A stretch of 6,119 bases of DNA, taken from contig JBPBQX010000243.1 of the NCBI GenBank assembly GCA_050955025.1, positions 1-6,119 of the forward strand, given 5' to 3'. The position numbers and the translations under genes were made by a program. The stretch is from CAXSEF01 sp050955025. Its GTDB lineage: Bacteria; Pseudomonadota; Alphaproteobacteria; Acetobacterales; Acetobacteraceae. Position 1 is the first letter of the stretch, and each line of letters opens with the position of its first letter. The notes beneath the pieces are model-generated. The model saw nothing but the letters and a program-made list of their open reading frames with translations, was not told the origin of the DNA and did not search any database. Below, in pieces: positions 1 through 5,944 of this stretch.

Positions 1-548
1 GTGGAGCGGTTCTCGCGGAAGATGCCGAGCATCCGGCTCGTGACCATGCTCACCCCGGTCTTGTGGACGCCGCGGCAGCTCATGCACTCGTGCGTGGCCT
101 CGATGATCACCGCCGTGCCGTGCGGGTGCAGCACCGCCTGGATGGTGTCGGCGATCTGCGCGGTGAGCTTCTCCTGGATCTGCAGCCGGTGCGCGTAGGC
201 GTCCACCAGCCGCGCGAGCTTGGAGATGCCGACCACGCGCCGGTCCGGCATGTAGGCGACGTGCGCGCGGCCCACGATCGGCACCATGTGGTGCTCGCAG
301 TGGCTCTCCAGCCGGATATCGCGGAGCAGCACGATCTCGTCGTAGCCCTCGACCTCGGAGAAGGTGCGCTCCAGCAGCGCCACCGGGTCCTGCCCGTAGC
401 CCTGGTAGAACTCCTCGTAGGAGCGCGCCACGCGGGCCGGCGTGTCGAGCAGCCCCTCGCGCCCCGGGTCGTCGCCGGCCCAGCGGATCAGGGTGCGCAC
501 GGCGGCCTCGGCCTCCTCGCGGCTCGGTCGTGCGGGAGCGTCGGTCAC
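1..548 (-). CDS. folE: GTP cyclohydrolase I (class I FolE), 3'-truncated by the window edge
   Basis: Catalyses GTP to 7,8-dihydroneopterin triphosphate plus formate in the cytosol, the entry step to tetrahydrofolate and other pterins. 182 residues are visible; about 20 C-terminal residues would lie beyond position 1. The sequence carries the family hallmarks: ESHCEHHMVP at residues 81-90 (Zn ligands Cys84 and His87), GISKLARLVDAYAHRLQIQE at about 107-126, and ATHECMSCRGVHK at 151-163 with the third Zn ligand Cys155, ending in the usual MLGIFREN. Cys158 sits where many homologues have Ala, Met or Thr. Start: a GTG at 548..546, chosen because GGAGG (561..557) lies 8 nt upstream and the protein then has a normal N-terminus. 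It is downstream of and co-directional with the GT61 gene, 127 nt away, and a promoter candidate in that gap suggests independent expression. Identification is secure; FolE2 is excluded by the motif set. Confidence 0.96.
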   Translation of the reverse strand, partial: MTDAPARPSREEAEAAVRTLIRWAGDDPGREGLLDTPARVARSYEEFYQGYGQDPVALLERTFSEVEGYDEIVLLRDIRLESHCEHHMVPIVGRAHVAYMPDRRVVGISKLARLVDAYAHRLQIQEKLTAQIADTIQAVLHPHGTAVIIEATHECMSCRGVHKTGVSMVTSRMLGIFRENRS

Positions 549-556
549 GGCGGGAT

Positions 557-561
557 CCTCC
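557..561 (-). promoter_or_regulatory. Ribosome binding site of folE
   Basis: GGAGG on the minus strand, 8 nt before the GTG at 548..546. It decides the GTG start, since no ATG lies at a suitable distance. Confidence 0.75.
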
Positions 562-569
562 GGTCGTTC

Positions 570-600
570 GGCAGGCGGGCGGCAGGCGGGCGGGCGGGCA
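570..600. repeat. Short tandem G-rich repeat in the folE leader
   Basis: Two exact copies of an 11-bp unit, GGCAGGCGGGC (570-580 and 581-591), run into a GGGC microrepeat up to 599. Four G3 runs (577-579, 588-590, 592-594, 596-598) give a possible G-quadruplex on the plus strand, which is the template strand for folE. The transcript would be C-rich here. It lies just upstream of the folE RBS and may simply be slipped-strand variation. Confidence 0.6.
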
Positions 601-608
601 CGCGCGAT

Positions 609-631
609 CCCTGCGCCGCCCGGCCGCAGGG
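609..631 (-). other. GC hairpin in the GT61-folE gap
   Basis: CCCTGCG (609-615) and CGCAGGG (625-631) form a perfect 7-bp inverted repeat around a 9-nt loop. No T-run follows on either strand, so an intrinsic terminator is not supported. It would lie in the folE 5' leader if the promoter candidate at 637-665 is used. Confidence 0.4.
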
Positions 632-636
632 GGCGG

Positions 637-665
637 GATATGCAGGGACGCGCGCGCCGGTTCAA
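637..665 (-). promoter_or_regulatory. Candidate promoter of folE
   Basis: On the minus strand TTGAAC (665..660), a 17-nt spacer and CATATC (642..637) resemble an alphaproteobacterial housekeeping promoter (4/6 match to TTGACA, ATA core in the -10). Transcription would begin about 80 nt before the folE GTG. The match is by eye, and the spacer overlaps the hairpin at 648-676. The same CATATC hexamer occurs in the dxs candidate. Confidence 0.4.
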
Positions 666-676
666 GCCGCGCGCGT
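648..676 (-). terminator. Hairpin overlapping the GT61 stop codon (possible transcript 3' end)
   Basis: ACGCGCGCG (648-656) and CGCGCGCGT (668-676) form a perfect 9-bp GC stem with an 11-nt loop. The stem's first base on the minus strand is the last base of the GT61 TGA. There is no U-tract after it (the transcript continues CCCTGCATATCC), so it could protect or pause the transcript rather than terminate it. Confidence 0.35.
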
Positions 677-2220
677 CAGCCGGCGCCCAGCTCGCGCAGC
701 CGGATCGCGCCGAAGGCGATGCTCATCGGCCGCGAGTCGTCGTTCATCCCCAGGTCGCGCGGCGACATGGTCATCGGGTGGCTGAACGCGAAGCGCAGCC
801 GCTCGCCGGTCAGGCAGGCGTCAGGCAGCACGCACGCGTACTCGCCGTTGCGCCGCACCGCGAAGGAGCGCACCTCCACGCCGTTGACGCTGACCGTGAG
901 CGGCCGCGACATCAGGTGCGGCGCCAGCACGATGGTCGCCAGGTCCAGCTCCAGCCGCACCGCCCTGTCCGTGTCCGGCCGGGGCAGGGTGAGCGTGCTG
1001 GCGGCGCCGTCGGTCCAGACGTGGTTCGGCTCGGGATCGCTCCAGCCCGCCTCGCCCTCGGTGAGCAGCGGCCGCGCGAGCGTGAACCGGTGCTCGAACA
1101 GCAGCCGCCCCCCCTTGCCCGCCCCCGGCGCGGCATCCTCGCCCACGCCGGTCGCGCCCGCGCCTCCCGCGCCGCGCCGCGCCGCGACCGCCGGGCGCAG
1201 CGACGCGTCGATCTCGGCGAGGAACTCGTCGGCCGTGCGCACGGGGTCGCGCAGCACGAAGCTGTGGTCGAACCCAGGGGCCGGCGGCCCGGGCAGCATG
1301 TCGCCCTCGGGGAACAGCGTCAGGCTGCGCGCGTCGTTGGCCTGGTCGAGCAGCCGCTGGTTGCTCAGCATGGTGGCCTGGAACGACAGCGTCAGCATGT
1401 CGCGCCCGGGCGCGAAGATCGCGGCGTGCATCGCCGAGCCCGCCCAGCCCGTGAGCATCGCCGTGTCGCGGAACAGCCGGACCTGCTCGGGGAAGTCCAG
1501 CGTCTCGGGATAGACGATCTCCACCCCGCGCGACTCGAGCCGGTCGCAGAACTCCGCCTCGTTGGCCAGCCGCGCGACGCCGGCGCGCATCCGCGCCTTG
1601 GACAGGAACACCGGCGCCGCGCGCGGCACCGGCGGCAGGTGCGCCGTGAGCAGCGCGCCGATGCGGTTGCACAGGCGCGCGAACACGCGGTGCGAGAAGT
1701 TGTGCTCCTCGATCGCCGGCGAGGGCACCACCAGGCGGGCGAAGCGCACCGGCGCGCTGAACCCCACGACGTTGTGCGGCCCGAGCCCGAGCTGGCCCAG
1801 GATGTCGCGCAGGAACGCGCTCTCGAACAGCGGCTCCAGCGGCTCGGGGTTGAGCACCACGAAGCGCATCCGCGGGTCCGGCGCGAAGCGCAGCGGCCAC
1901 AGCCGCCCCATGCTGCCCAGGATGAAGTGCCCGAAATGCGCGGTCAGCGTGCCGAGGAACAGGTAGGTGAACCCCTCGTCGGCGTGATCGAACCGCGTGG
2001 CGTCGAGCGTGGTGAACGGCGAGCCGAACATCACCGGGTCCGGCGAGGCGCGGAAGTAGCCCGCCGCCGTGACCGCCTTGCGCCCGCGGTCGAAGATCCC
2101 CGGCGCCGTCTCCCCGTGCACGGCCGGCACGCACAGCACGTCCGTGTAGGTCTCGCACATCGGGTCGTCGTCGAGCAGGGTCGTGTAGCCGAACAGGTCG
2201 GTGCAGCGCGTCAGGGCCAT
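676..2220 (-). CDS. GT61/DUF563-family glycosyltransferase with C-terminal beta-rich domain
   Basis: 514 residues, probably a cytosolic or membrane-associated transferase building a surface glycan; donor and acceptor cannot be read from the sequence. GT61 (DUF563) pattern: the N-terminal lobe has AHFGHFILGSMGRLWPL (94-110), matching the family's N/H-x-x-H...D-x-x-x-R-L region; then FLSKARMRAGVARLANEAEF (205-224), like the SR-x(n)-R-x-x-N-E segment; then TGWAGSAMHAAIFAPG (257-272), the G-x-x-G-(S/A)-x-x-x-x-x-x-F motif. Residues about 343-371 are an Ala/Gly-rich linker. Residues about 372-514 look like a separate beta-sandwich (WTDG at 402-405, LTVSVNGVEV at 441-450, RPMSIAFGAIRLREL at 497-511), resembling carbohydrate-binding-like modules. 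No signal peptide or membrane helix is seen. ATG 2220 is the first plausible start; in-frame sequence upstream to 2391 is low-complexity Arg/Gly. The Shine-Dalgarno is poor: GAGG ends about 15 nt away. Confident as GT61-like; tail function unknown. Confidence 0.82.
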   Translation of the reverse strand: MALTRCTDLFGYTTLLDDDPMCETYTDVLCVPAVHGETAPGIFDRGRKAVTAAGYFRASPDPVMFGSPFTTLDATRFDHADEGFTYLFLGTLTAHFGHFILGSMGRLWPLRFAPDPRMRFVVLNPEPLEPLFESAFLRDILGQLGLGPHNVVGFSAPVRFARLVVPSPAIEEHNFSHRVFARLCNRIGALLTAHLPPVPRAAPVFLSKARMRAGVARLANEAEFCDRLESRGVEIVYPETLDFPEQVRLFRDTAMLTGWAGSAMHAAIFAPGRDMLTLSFQATMLSNQRLLDQANDARSLTLFPEGDMLPGPPAPGFDHSFVLRDPVRTADEFLAEIDASLRPAVAARRGAGGAGATGVGEDAAPGAGKGGRLLFEHRFTLARPLLTEGEAGWSDPEPNHVWTDGAASTLTLPRPDTDRAVRLELDLATIVLAPHLMSRPLTVSVNGVEVRSFAVRRNGEYACVLPDACLTGERLRFAFSHPMTMSPRDLGMNDDSRPMSIAFGAIRLRELGAG

Positions 2221-2502
2221 GGGAAGCTGTGCTCGCCTCGGTGAGGGGTAGCAGCATACGCCTTCCTGGCGCGGACGGGAGCGGCCGGCGCGGCCTGCGT
2301 CGCGCGCCCGGCCTCCTGCCGGCGGCACCCGCCCCGGGCCCGCGCCGTCGCCCGCCAGGCGGGTCCCGGCCGCGCAGGGCCACGTCCCCATCCTACAGGA
2401 AATCCGCCCGCCCCGGTGAGGTCGTTTTCCCGCCCCGCCCCGCCCCGTCCCGCCCCGCCGTGCGTTCGCCGCGCGGCCCCCGGCCCCGCCCGCCGCCCCG
2501 CG
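2221..2502. other. Intergenic gap between serine hydrolase and GT61 genes
   Basis: 282 bp without a convincing gene. The left part is the presumed GT61 leader and contains a TATGCT hexamer (2258..2253, minus strand) that could be a -10, but no recognisable -35 accompanies it. CCCGCC/GGCGGG at 2351-2363 is a compact palindrome. The right part (2429-2499) is the G-quadruplex tract described separately. Open frames crossing it are Arg/Pro-rich composition artefacts. Confidence 0.6.
2429..2499 (-). other. G-quadruplex-prone tract downstream of the serine hydrolase
   Basis: On the minus (transcript) strand, six runs of 3-4 G separated by 1-2 nt (2456-2453, 2451-2449, 2446-2443, 2441-2438, 2436-2433, 2431-2429) form a strong G4 motif, followed directly by AAAACG. 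A second motif lies at 2499..2477, with runs 2499-2496, 2491-2489, 2487-2484 and 2481-2477. The tract starts 4 nt after the TAG and so lies in the 3' untranslated region. The plus-strand view is a CCCCG microrepeat. A role in termination or RNA stability is inference. Confidence 0.6.
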
Positions 2503-3882
2503 CTACTGGACGCGCAGCCCGTGCAGGTCGCGCCCGTTCTGGTCCAGCACCAGCGACACCGCCCGCCCCTTCGAGTCGAAGGCGAAGTCCAGCCGCGCGT
2601 TGACCTGCTTGAAGAAGAACCGCCCGTCGCCCCCGTAGAAGATCTCCAGCGGCCGCTGCCCCGTGGTCTGCACGAACAGCCGGTCGCCGAGCCTGGCCAC
2701 GTCGAGCATGAACACCGGCGCCACCGAGTACAGCCCGACGTAGGCGTCGAGCCGCGCCGGGTCGATCGGCGCCTGGCGGGGCAGGGCGGCCAGCGGCGAC
2801 TCGGGGTCGATCAGGTGCAGCCCGATGTCGTCCAGGCCGGGCGGCACCTGCGCGTTGCCCAGCACCACCGCGCACCGCCCCGAGCGCCGCGACCACCCGG
2901 CGTACGACGAGAACCCCCCCGTGCCGCCGTTCTTCCACGCGACCTCGCCGCCGGCGCGCCGCGTCACCATCCAGCCGAGCGCCGCGTCGGTGTGCAGCCC
3001 CTCGCCCGGCCGGCGCGTGTCCAGCAGCGCCGCGAACGCCGGGGCGAGCGGCGTGGCCGTCCGCCCGCTCGCCGCCGAGAGGAACACGAGCAGGTCGCGC
3101 GCCGTCGACCGCAGCGCCGCCGCCCCCGCGAGCGTCGGCATCGACCACGGCTCCACCGGCGAGAGCGCCGCGTCGTGCCCCGCCGCCAGCCGCGCCCGCA
3201 TGCCCGCGTCCGGCGTCACCGCCGTGCTGTCCAGCCCGAGCGGAGCGCAGATCCGCGTGCGCACCAGCGCCTCGAACCCCGCCCCCGCCCTGAGCGACAG
3301 CGCGTGCCCGAGCAGCCCGAACCCGAGGTTGCTGTACTCGTACGCCGTGCCCGGCGTGCGGCTCAGCGTGGCGTTGTCGAGGAAGTCGTAGAGCTGCCCC
3401 ACCGTGTAGTCGGCGTAAGGGTCGCCCGGGTCGGCCGGGTGGAAGTTGCCCGGCATGCGCGGCAGCCCGGAGCTGTGCGTCGCGAGGTCCAGCAGCGTGA
3501 TCTGCGCGTCCCCGAAGCGCGGCACGCGCACCGACGCCGGCAGCAGCCGCGCCACCGGCTCGTCCCAGGCCACGAGGCCGCGCAGCGCCATGTCGGCGAG
3601 CAGCAGCGCCGTGAACACCTTCGTGATCGAGCCGATCTCGAACACGGTGTCGATGTCGGGCACGCGCGGGTCGGGCTGGTCCAGCCGCCCGCGCCCGACC
3701 ACGCGCCGCTCGCCGCCCTCGGTGATCACCCCGGCCACCATGCCGACGCTGCGCCGCTCCGCCCCGATCCGCTCGTCCAGGATCGCGCCGATGGCGTCGT
3801 CGTCCGGCCCGCCTGCGGCAGCAAGCCCCGGCACGAGAGCGGTCGACAGGCCGGCAGCCAGGAACGAACGGCGACGCAGCAT
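2503..3882 (-). CDS. Tat-exported serine hydrolase, beta-lactamase class C / PBP-like fold, DUF3471-like tail
   Basis: 459 residues, periplasmic. The N-terminus MLRRRSFLAAGLSTALVPGL has a twin-arginine pattern (RRSFLA, residues 4-9), a short hydrophobic core and AAAGG (21-25) as likely cleavage site. Family motifs: Ser85-I-T-Lys88 within FEIGSITKVF (nucleophile and general base), Tyr183-S-Asn185 within YEYSN, and KNGGTGGFSSY (317-327) in the place of the KTG/HxG box. Residues about 376-459 form a second domain (LDAYVGLYSVAPVF... to LRVQ) like DUF3471. This superfamily covers beta-lactamases, D-Ala-D-Ala carboxypeptidases, D-aminopeptidases and esterases; the substrate cannot be decided, and resistance should not be assumed. 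Start: ATG at 3882, giving a clean Tat signal, with GGGG 8 nt upstream; the adjacent in-frame GTG at 3885 is an alternative, and the upstream ATG at 3936 would bury the signal. It is 269 bp downstream of hpnH, beyond a palindrome cluster, so probably a separate unit. Confidence 0.9.
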   Translation of the reverse strand: MLRRRSFLAAGLSTALVPGLAAAGGPDDDAIGAILDERIGAERRSVGMVAGVITEGGERRVVGRGRLDQPDPRVPDIDTVFEIGSITKVFTALLLADMALRGLVAWDEPVARLLPASVRVPRFGDAQITLLDLATHSSGLPRMPGNFHPADPGDPYADYTVGQLYDFLDNATLSRTPGTAYEYSNLGFGLLGHALSLRAGAGFEALVRTRICAPLGLDSTAVTPDAGMRARLAAGHDAALSPVEPWSMPTLAGAAALRSTARDLLVFLSAASGRTATPLAPAFAALLDTRRPGEGLHTDAALGWMVTRRAGGEVAWKNGGTGGFSSYAGWSRRSGRCAVVLGNAQVPPGLDDIGLHLIDPESPLAALPRQAPIDPARLDAYVGLYSVAPVFMLDVARLGDRLFVQTTGQRPLEIFYGGDGRFFFKQVNARLDFAFDSKGRAVSLVLDQNGRDLHGLRVQ

Positions 3883-3985
3883 CACGTGTGCCCCACAACC
3901 GCGGCCATCAGGACACACGGCCTGCGCCAGGGGCAAGCATCCGCTGCACCACGAAGGGGGCAGGGGTGATCAATGTCGTGGGGGC

Positions 3986-4003
3986 GGCACCGCGCATGGT
4001 GCC
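3986..4003. promoter_or_regulatory. Operator-like inverted repeat upstream of the serine hydrolase
   Basis: GGCACC (3986-3991) and GGTGCC (3998-4003) are perfect 6-bp arms with a 6-nt spacer, giving an 18-bp dyad. It lies directly downstream of the -10-like AATATG at 4009..4004, where a repressor could sit. Six-bp dyads are common by chance at this GC content. Confidence 0.25.
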
Positions 4004-4031
4004 CATATTTGTCGCGAAGGCAGGCCAGCAA
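4004..4031 (-). promoter_or_regulatory. Candidate promoter of the serine hydrolase
   Basis: TTGCTG (4031..4026), a 16-nt spacer and AATATG (4009..4004) on the minus strand. This is the only AT-rich patch in the gap at a sensible distance (about 120 nt) from the start codon. Both hexamers match only about half of the consensus. Confidence 0.25.
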
Positions 4032-4034
4032 GCA

Positions 4035-4047
4035 TGGGCTCTGCCCA
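4035..4047. repeat. Palindrome 1 of the post-hpnH cluster
   Basis: TGGGC (4035-4039), loop TCT, GCCCA (4043-4047). The short stem shares the TCT/AGA loop with palindrome 4. Confidence 0.4.
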
Positions 4048-4053
4048 AACCCG

Positions 4054-4075
4054 CAAAGGGCCGTGAGGCCCTTTG
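4054..4075. repeat. Palindrome 2 of the post-hpnH cluster
   Basis: CAAAGGGCC (4054-4062), loop GTGA, GGCCCTTTG (4067-4075). Nine perfect pairs make this the strongest stem in the cluster. No T-run follows on either strand. Confidence 0.6.
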
Positions 4076-4099
4076 ATCCCCTTACTTAGAGAAGGCGAT

Positions 4100-4141
4100 C
4101 CAAGGGCCCTGCCCTTGGCGGAGTTTGAGGCAGAGCCTCAA
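4100..4141 (-). terminator. Double hairpin after hpnH (palindromes 3 and 4), likely transcript end
   Basis: Reading with hpnH, the first hairpin is TTGAGGC-loop-GCCTCAA (4141..4125, 7 bp, 3-nt loop), starting about 10 nt after the TAA. The second is CCAAGGGC-loop-GCCCTTGG (4118..4100, 8 bp, 3-nt loop). Neither has a proper U-tract (the second is followed by ATCGCCTTCTC), so this is a hairpin pair at the right place rather than a textbook intrinsic terminator. The AAGGGC core of the second stem is also in palindrome 2, suggesting a repeated intergenic element. Confidence 0.4.
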
Positions 4142-4151
4142 CCTTGCTTGC

Positions 4152-5300
4152 TTACTCGGCCGCGTCGACCGGCACCGGCTTGGCCGGCTTGGCGTGGCGC
4201 AGCTCGGCCATCTTCTCCTGGACGTGCTTGCTGAACACGAACTCGGCCGGCCGCTGGTTCTCCAGGCTGATCTCGGGCGCCATCGGCCCGTCGGTGCGCG
4301 GGCCGCGCAGGGCGACCATCATGGTCTTGATGGGGCTCTTCACGGCGTCCATCACCGCAGTGCTCTCGTAGCCGGAGTGCACCATGCAGTCGGCGCACTT
4401 CTCGTAGTTCCCGGTCCCGTACTTGTCCCAGTCGGTGGTGTCCATCAGCTCCTGGAACGTGCTGGCATAGCCCTCGCCGAGCAGGTAGCAGGGCCGCTGC
4501 CAGCCGAACACGTTGCGCGTGGGCTTGCCCCAGGGCGTGCAGTGGTAGGTCTCGTTGCCGGCCAGGAAGTTCATGAACAGGGGCGACTGGGTGAACTTCC
4601 AGCCCTTGCCCTTGCCGCGCGCCAGGATGTCGCGGAACAGCTGCTTGGTCTTCTGCCGCGACAGGAAGTGCGCCTGGTCCGGGGCGCGCTCGTAGGCGTA
4701 GCCGGGCGAGGTCATGATCCCGTCCACGCCCATCGCCATGACCTCATCGAAGAACTTCGCGACCCGGTCGGCCTGCGCGCCGTCGAACAGCGTGCAGTTG
4801 ATCGACAGGCGGAAGCCGCGCTCCTTGGCCCGCTTGATGGCGGCGATGGCGCGGTCGTAGACGCCGTCCTGGTCGACGGCCGAGTCGTGCATCGCCTTGT
4901 CGCCGTCGAGATGGATGTCCCACGAGAAGTAGGGGTGGGGCTCGTACTGGTCCATCTTCTTGTCGAGCAGCAGGGCGTTGGTGCAGAGGTAGACGAACTT
5001 CTTCTTGGCCAGGATGCCGCGGACGATCTCCGGCATCTCCTTGTGCAGCAGCGGCTCGCCGCCGGCGATCGCCACCACCGGCGCGCCGCACTCGTCCACC
5101 GCCGCCAGCGAGTCGGCCACCGAGACGCGCTGGTTCAGGATCTCCGTCGGGTAGTCGATCTTGCCGCAGCCGGAGCACGCCAGGTTGCAGCGGAACAGCG
5201 GCTCGAGCATCAGCACCAGCGGGTAGCGCTTGCGGCCGGCGAGGTGCTGGCGGACGACGTAGGCGCCGACGCGCAGCACCTGCTTCATGGGAACGGACAC
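4152..5300 (-). CDS. hpnH: Adenosyl-hopene transferase HpnH (radical SAM)
   Basis: Radical SAM enzyme of hopanoid synthesis: HpnH joins a 5'-deoxyadenosyl radical to diploptene to make adenosylhopane, the first step in building the extended C35 side chain of bacteriohopanepolyols; HpnG acts next in the known pathway. 382 residues. The N-terminus VLRVGAYVVRQHLAGRKRYP (8-27) and LMLEPLFRCNLACSGCGKID (30-49) match HpnH closely; Cys38, Cys42 and Cys45 are the CxxxCxxC [4Fe-4S] ligands, and GGEP (80-83) is the SAM-binding segment. The C-terminal region (DUF3463-type) carries Cys254, Cys271, Cys302 and Cys305 (YHCTPWG, RPCYLL, KCADC). The tail is Lys/Pro/Ala-rich. Start: GTG at 5300, because AGGAG lies 7 nt upstream; the ATG at 5288 would be 19 nt from it. 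Upstream is a 707-bp divergent region with dxs; downstream is a palindrome cluster. No hpnG is visible in the window. Confidence 0.95.
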   Translation of the reverse strand: MSVPMKQVLRVGAYVVRQHLAGRKRYPLVLMLEPLFRCNLACSGCGKIDYPTEILNQRVSVADSLAAVDECGAPVVAIAGGEPLLHKEMPEIVRGILAKKKFVYLCTNALLLDKKMDQYEPHPYFSWDIHLDGDKAMHDSAVDQDGVYDRAIAAIKRAKERGFRLSINCTLFDGAQADRVAKFFDEVMAMGVDGIMTSPGYAYERAPDQAHFLSRQKTKQLFRDILARGKGKGWKFTQSPLFMNFLAGNETYHCTPWGKPTRNVFGWQRPCYLLGEGYASTFQELMDTTDWDKYGTGNYEKCADCMVHSGYESTAVMDAVKSPIKTMMVALRGPRTDGPMAPEISLENQRPAEFVFSKHVQEKMAELRHAKPAKPVPVDAAE

Positions 5301-5307
5301 GGCGTTT

Positions 5308-5312
5308 CTCCT
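5308..5312 (-). promoter_or_regulatory. Ribosome binding site of hpnH
   Basis: AGGAG on the minus strand, 7 nt from the GTG at 5300..5298. It selects this GTG over the in-frame ATG four codons later. Confidence 0.8.
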
Positions 5313-5320
5313 GAGCCTCG

Positions 5321-5335
5321 ACCCGCGGGGCGGGT
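5321..5335 (-). other. Hairpin just upstream of the hpnH RBS
   Basis: ACCCGC (5321-5326), a 3-nt loop and GCGGGT (5330-5335) form a perfect 6-bp stem ending 8 nt before the AGGAG. It could affect ribosome access in the hpnH leader. Confidence 0.4.
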
Positions 5336-5440
5336 TCACGCGTGGACGGCCCGACCGCCCGCCGCCGCCCGCACGGGGCAGGGCGCGAGCCGCCGCGACG
5401 ATGCGCGCCGGGGGCCTGTGAACGGGAACGGAGGGCCGCT

Positions 5441-5481
5441 GGCCTCTTCCCCACACGGGGGAAGGCCGGCTTGCGCGCCGG
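5441..5481. other. Strong bulged hairpin plus a second stem in the presumed hpnH leader
   Basis: GGCC (5441-5444) pairs with GGCC (5464-5467), and TTCCCC (5447-5452) with GGGGAA (5458-5463), giving ten pairs with a 2-nt bulge and a 5-nt loop. Next to it, CCGGC (5466-5470) and GCCGG (5477-5481) form a 5-bp stem with a 6-nt loop; the two share bases 5466-5467. No U-tract follows on either strand. Confidence 0.45.
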
Positions 5482-5489
5482 TATCGGTT

Positions 5490-5518
5490 TGTATGGCACC
5501 GCGTCCGTGCCCCGGCAA
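5490..5518 (-). promoter_or_regulatory. Candidate promoter of hpnH
   Basis: TTGCCG (5518..5513), a 17-nt spacer and CATACA (5495..5490) on the minus strand. If used, the leader would be about 185 nt and would include the hairpins at 5441-5481 and 5321-5335. Each hexamer matches about half of the consensus. Confidence 0.3.
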
Positions 5519-5916
5519 TGCCGCAGCCGCGAAGCCGGCCCGCGCCCGCGCCCGGGCTGGCGGGGCTGGCAGGATCGTGATGGCTGCCCGCAGACCCTCT
5601 CGGGGAGGGCGGGGGACCCGGCCCGCACCTCGCTTGCCCTGGCACGGCGGACATGGTTTCTGCGCCGCGACCGACCCGGGCAGGGCCGGGCGACCCGGCA
5701 CCCGGGGCGCGAGCCGTAGTGACACGGGCGGAATGCCGTGACGATCGTGCCGACGCTGTTGCATTTCTGCACCATCGGCCCCCGTGGCCGGGCTGCCCTG
5801 CGCCATGGCTGTCGAACGGGGGCCGGCGGGATGCGTTGGTCCCGGAGGCATGGCGGGAATCGGGCGGCGCGGCCTGCCGGGGCGCGCGGCCCGCGCCCGG
5901 TCGGGCGCAGGGTGCT

Positions 5917-5944
5917 TTGCGGGACGCGGCGTCGGTGTCATATC
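5917..5944 (+). promoter_or_regulatory. Candidate promoter of dxs
   Basis: TTGCGG (5917-5922), a 16-nt spacer and CATATC (5939-5944), giving a leader of about 57 nt before the dxs ATG. The -10-like hexamer is identical to that of the folE candidate. It is supported by position and by the local AT patch in very GC-rich DNA. Confidence 0.35.

Larger units (their letters stand above)
3883..4151. other. Intergenic gap between hpnH and serine hydrolase genes
   Basis: 269 bp, noncoding as far as can be seen. The hpnH-proximal half holds four palindromes (4035-4141). The other half holds a weak promoter candidate (4004-4031) with an inverted repeat (3986-4003) before the serine hydrolase. The stretch is less GC-extreme than the flanking genes (for example CATATTTG near 4004 and CTTACTTAGAG near 4081). 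Confidence 0.55.

Noticed and set aside
442..2244. 600-codon plus-strand open frame opposite the GT61 gene, and smaller frames at 530-1513 and 1562-1966
   Set aside because: Arg/Ala/Gln/His-rich with no family resemblance; typical antisense frames of very GC-rich coding DNA. The minus-strand GT61 frame has real motifs.
2503..3882. Calling the serine hydrolase an antibiotic-resistance AmpC
   Set aside because: The third motif is not KTG and it has a DUF3471-like tail; the fold alone does not show lactamase activity.
2416..3969. 517-codon plus-strand and 501-codon minus-strand frames over the serine hydrolase
   Set aside because: Compositional shadows; only the frame 3882..2503 carries S-x-x-K, Y-x-N and a signal peptide.
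3888..4076. 62-codon plus-strand frame between the serine hydrolase and hpnH
   Set aside because: Runs through palindrome 2 and the promoter-like patch, with no RBS and no recognisable protein pattern.
5381..5716. 12-bp direct repeat GGGCGCGAGCCG (5381-5392 and 5705-5716) as a duplication or attachment site
   Set aside because: Flanks do not match and no integrase or element lies between; likely chance in GC-rich DNA.
4125..5741. 538-codon plus-strand frame opposite hpnH
   Set aside because: Mirror of the HpnH codon pattern; low-complexity beyond the hpnH boundaries and no recognisable domain.
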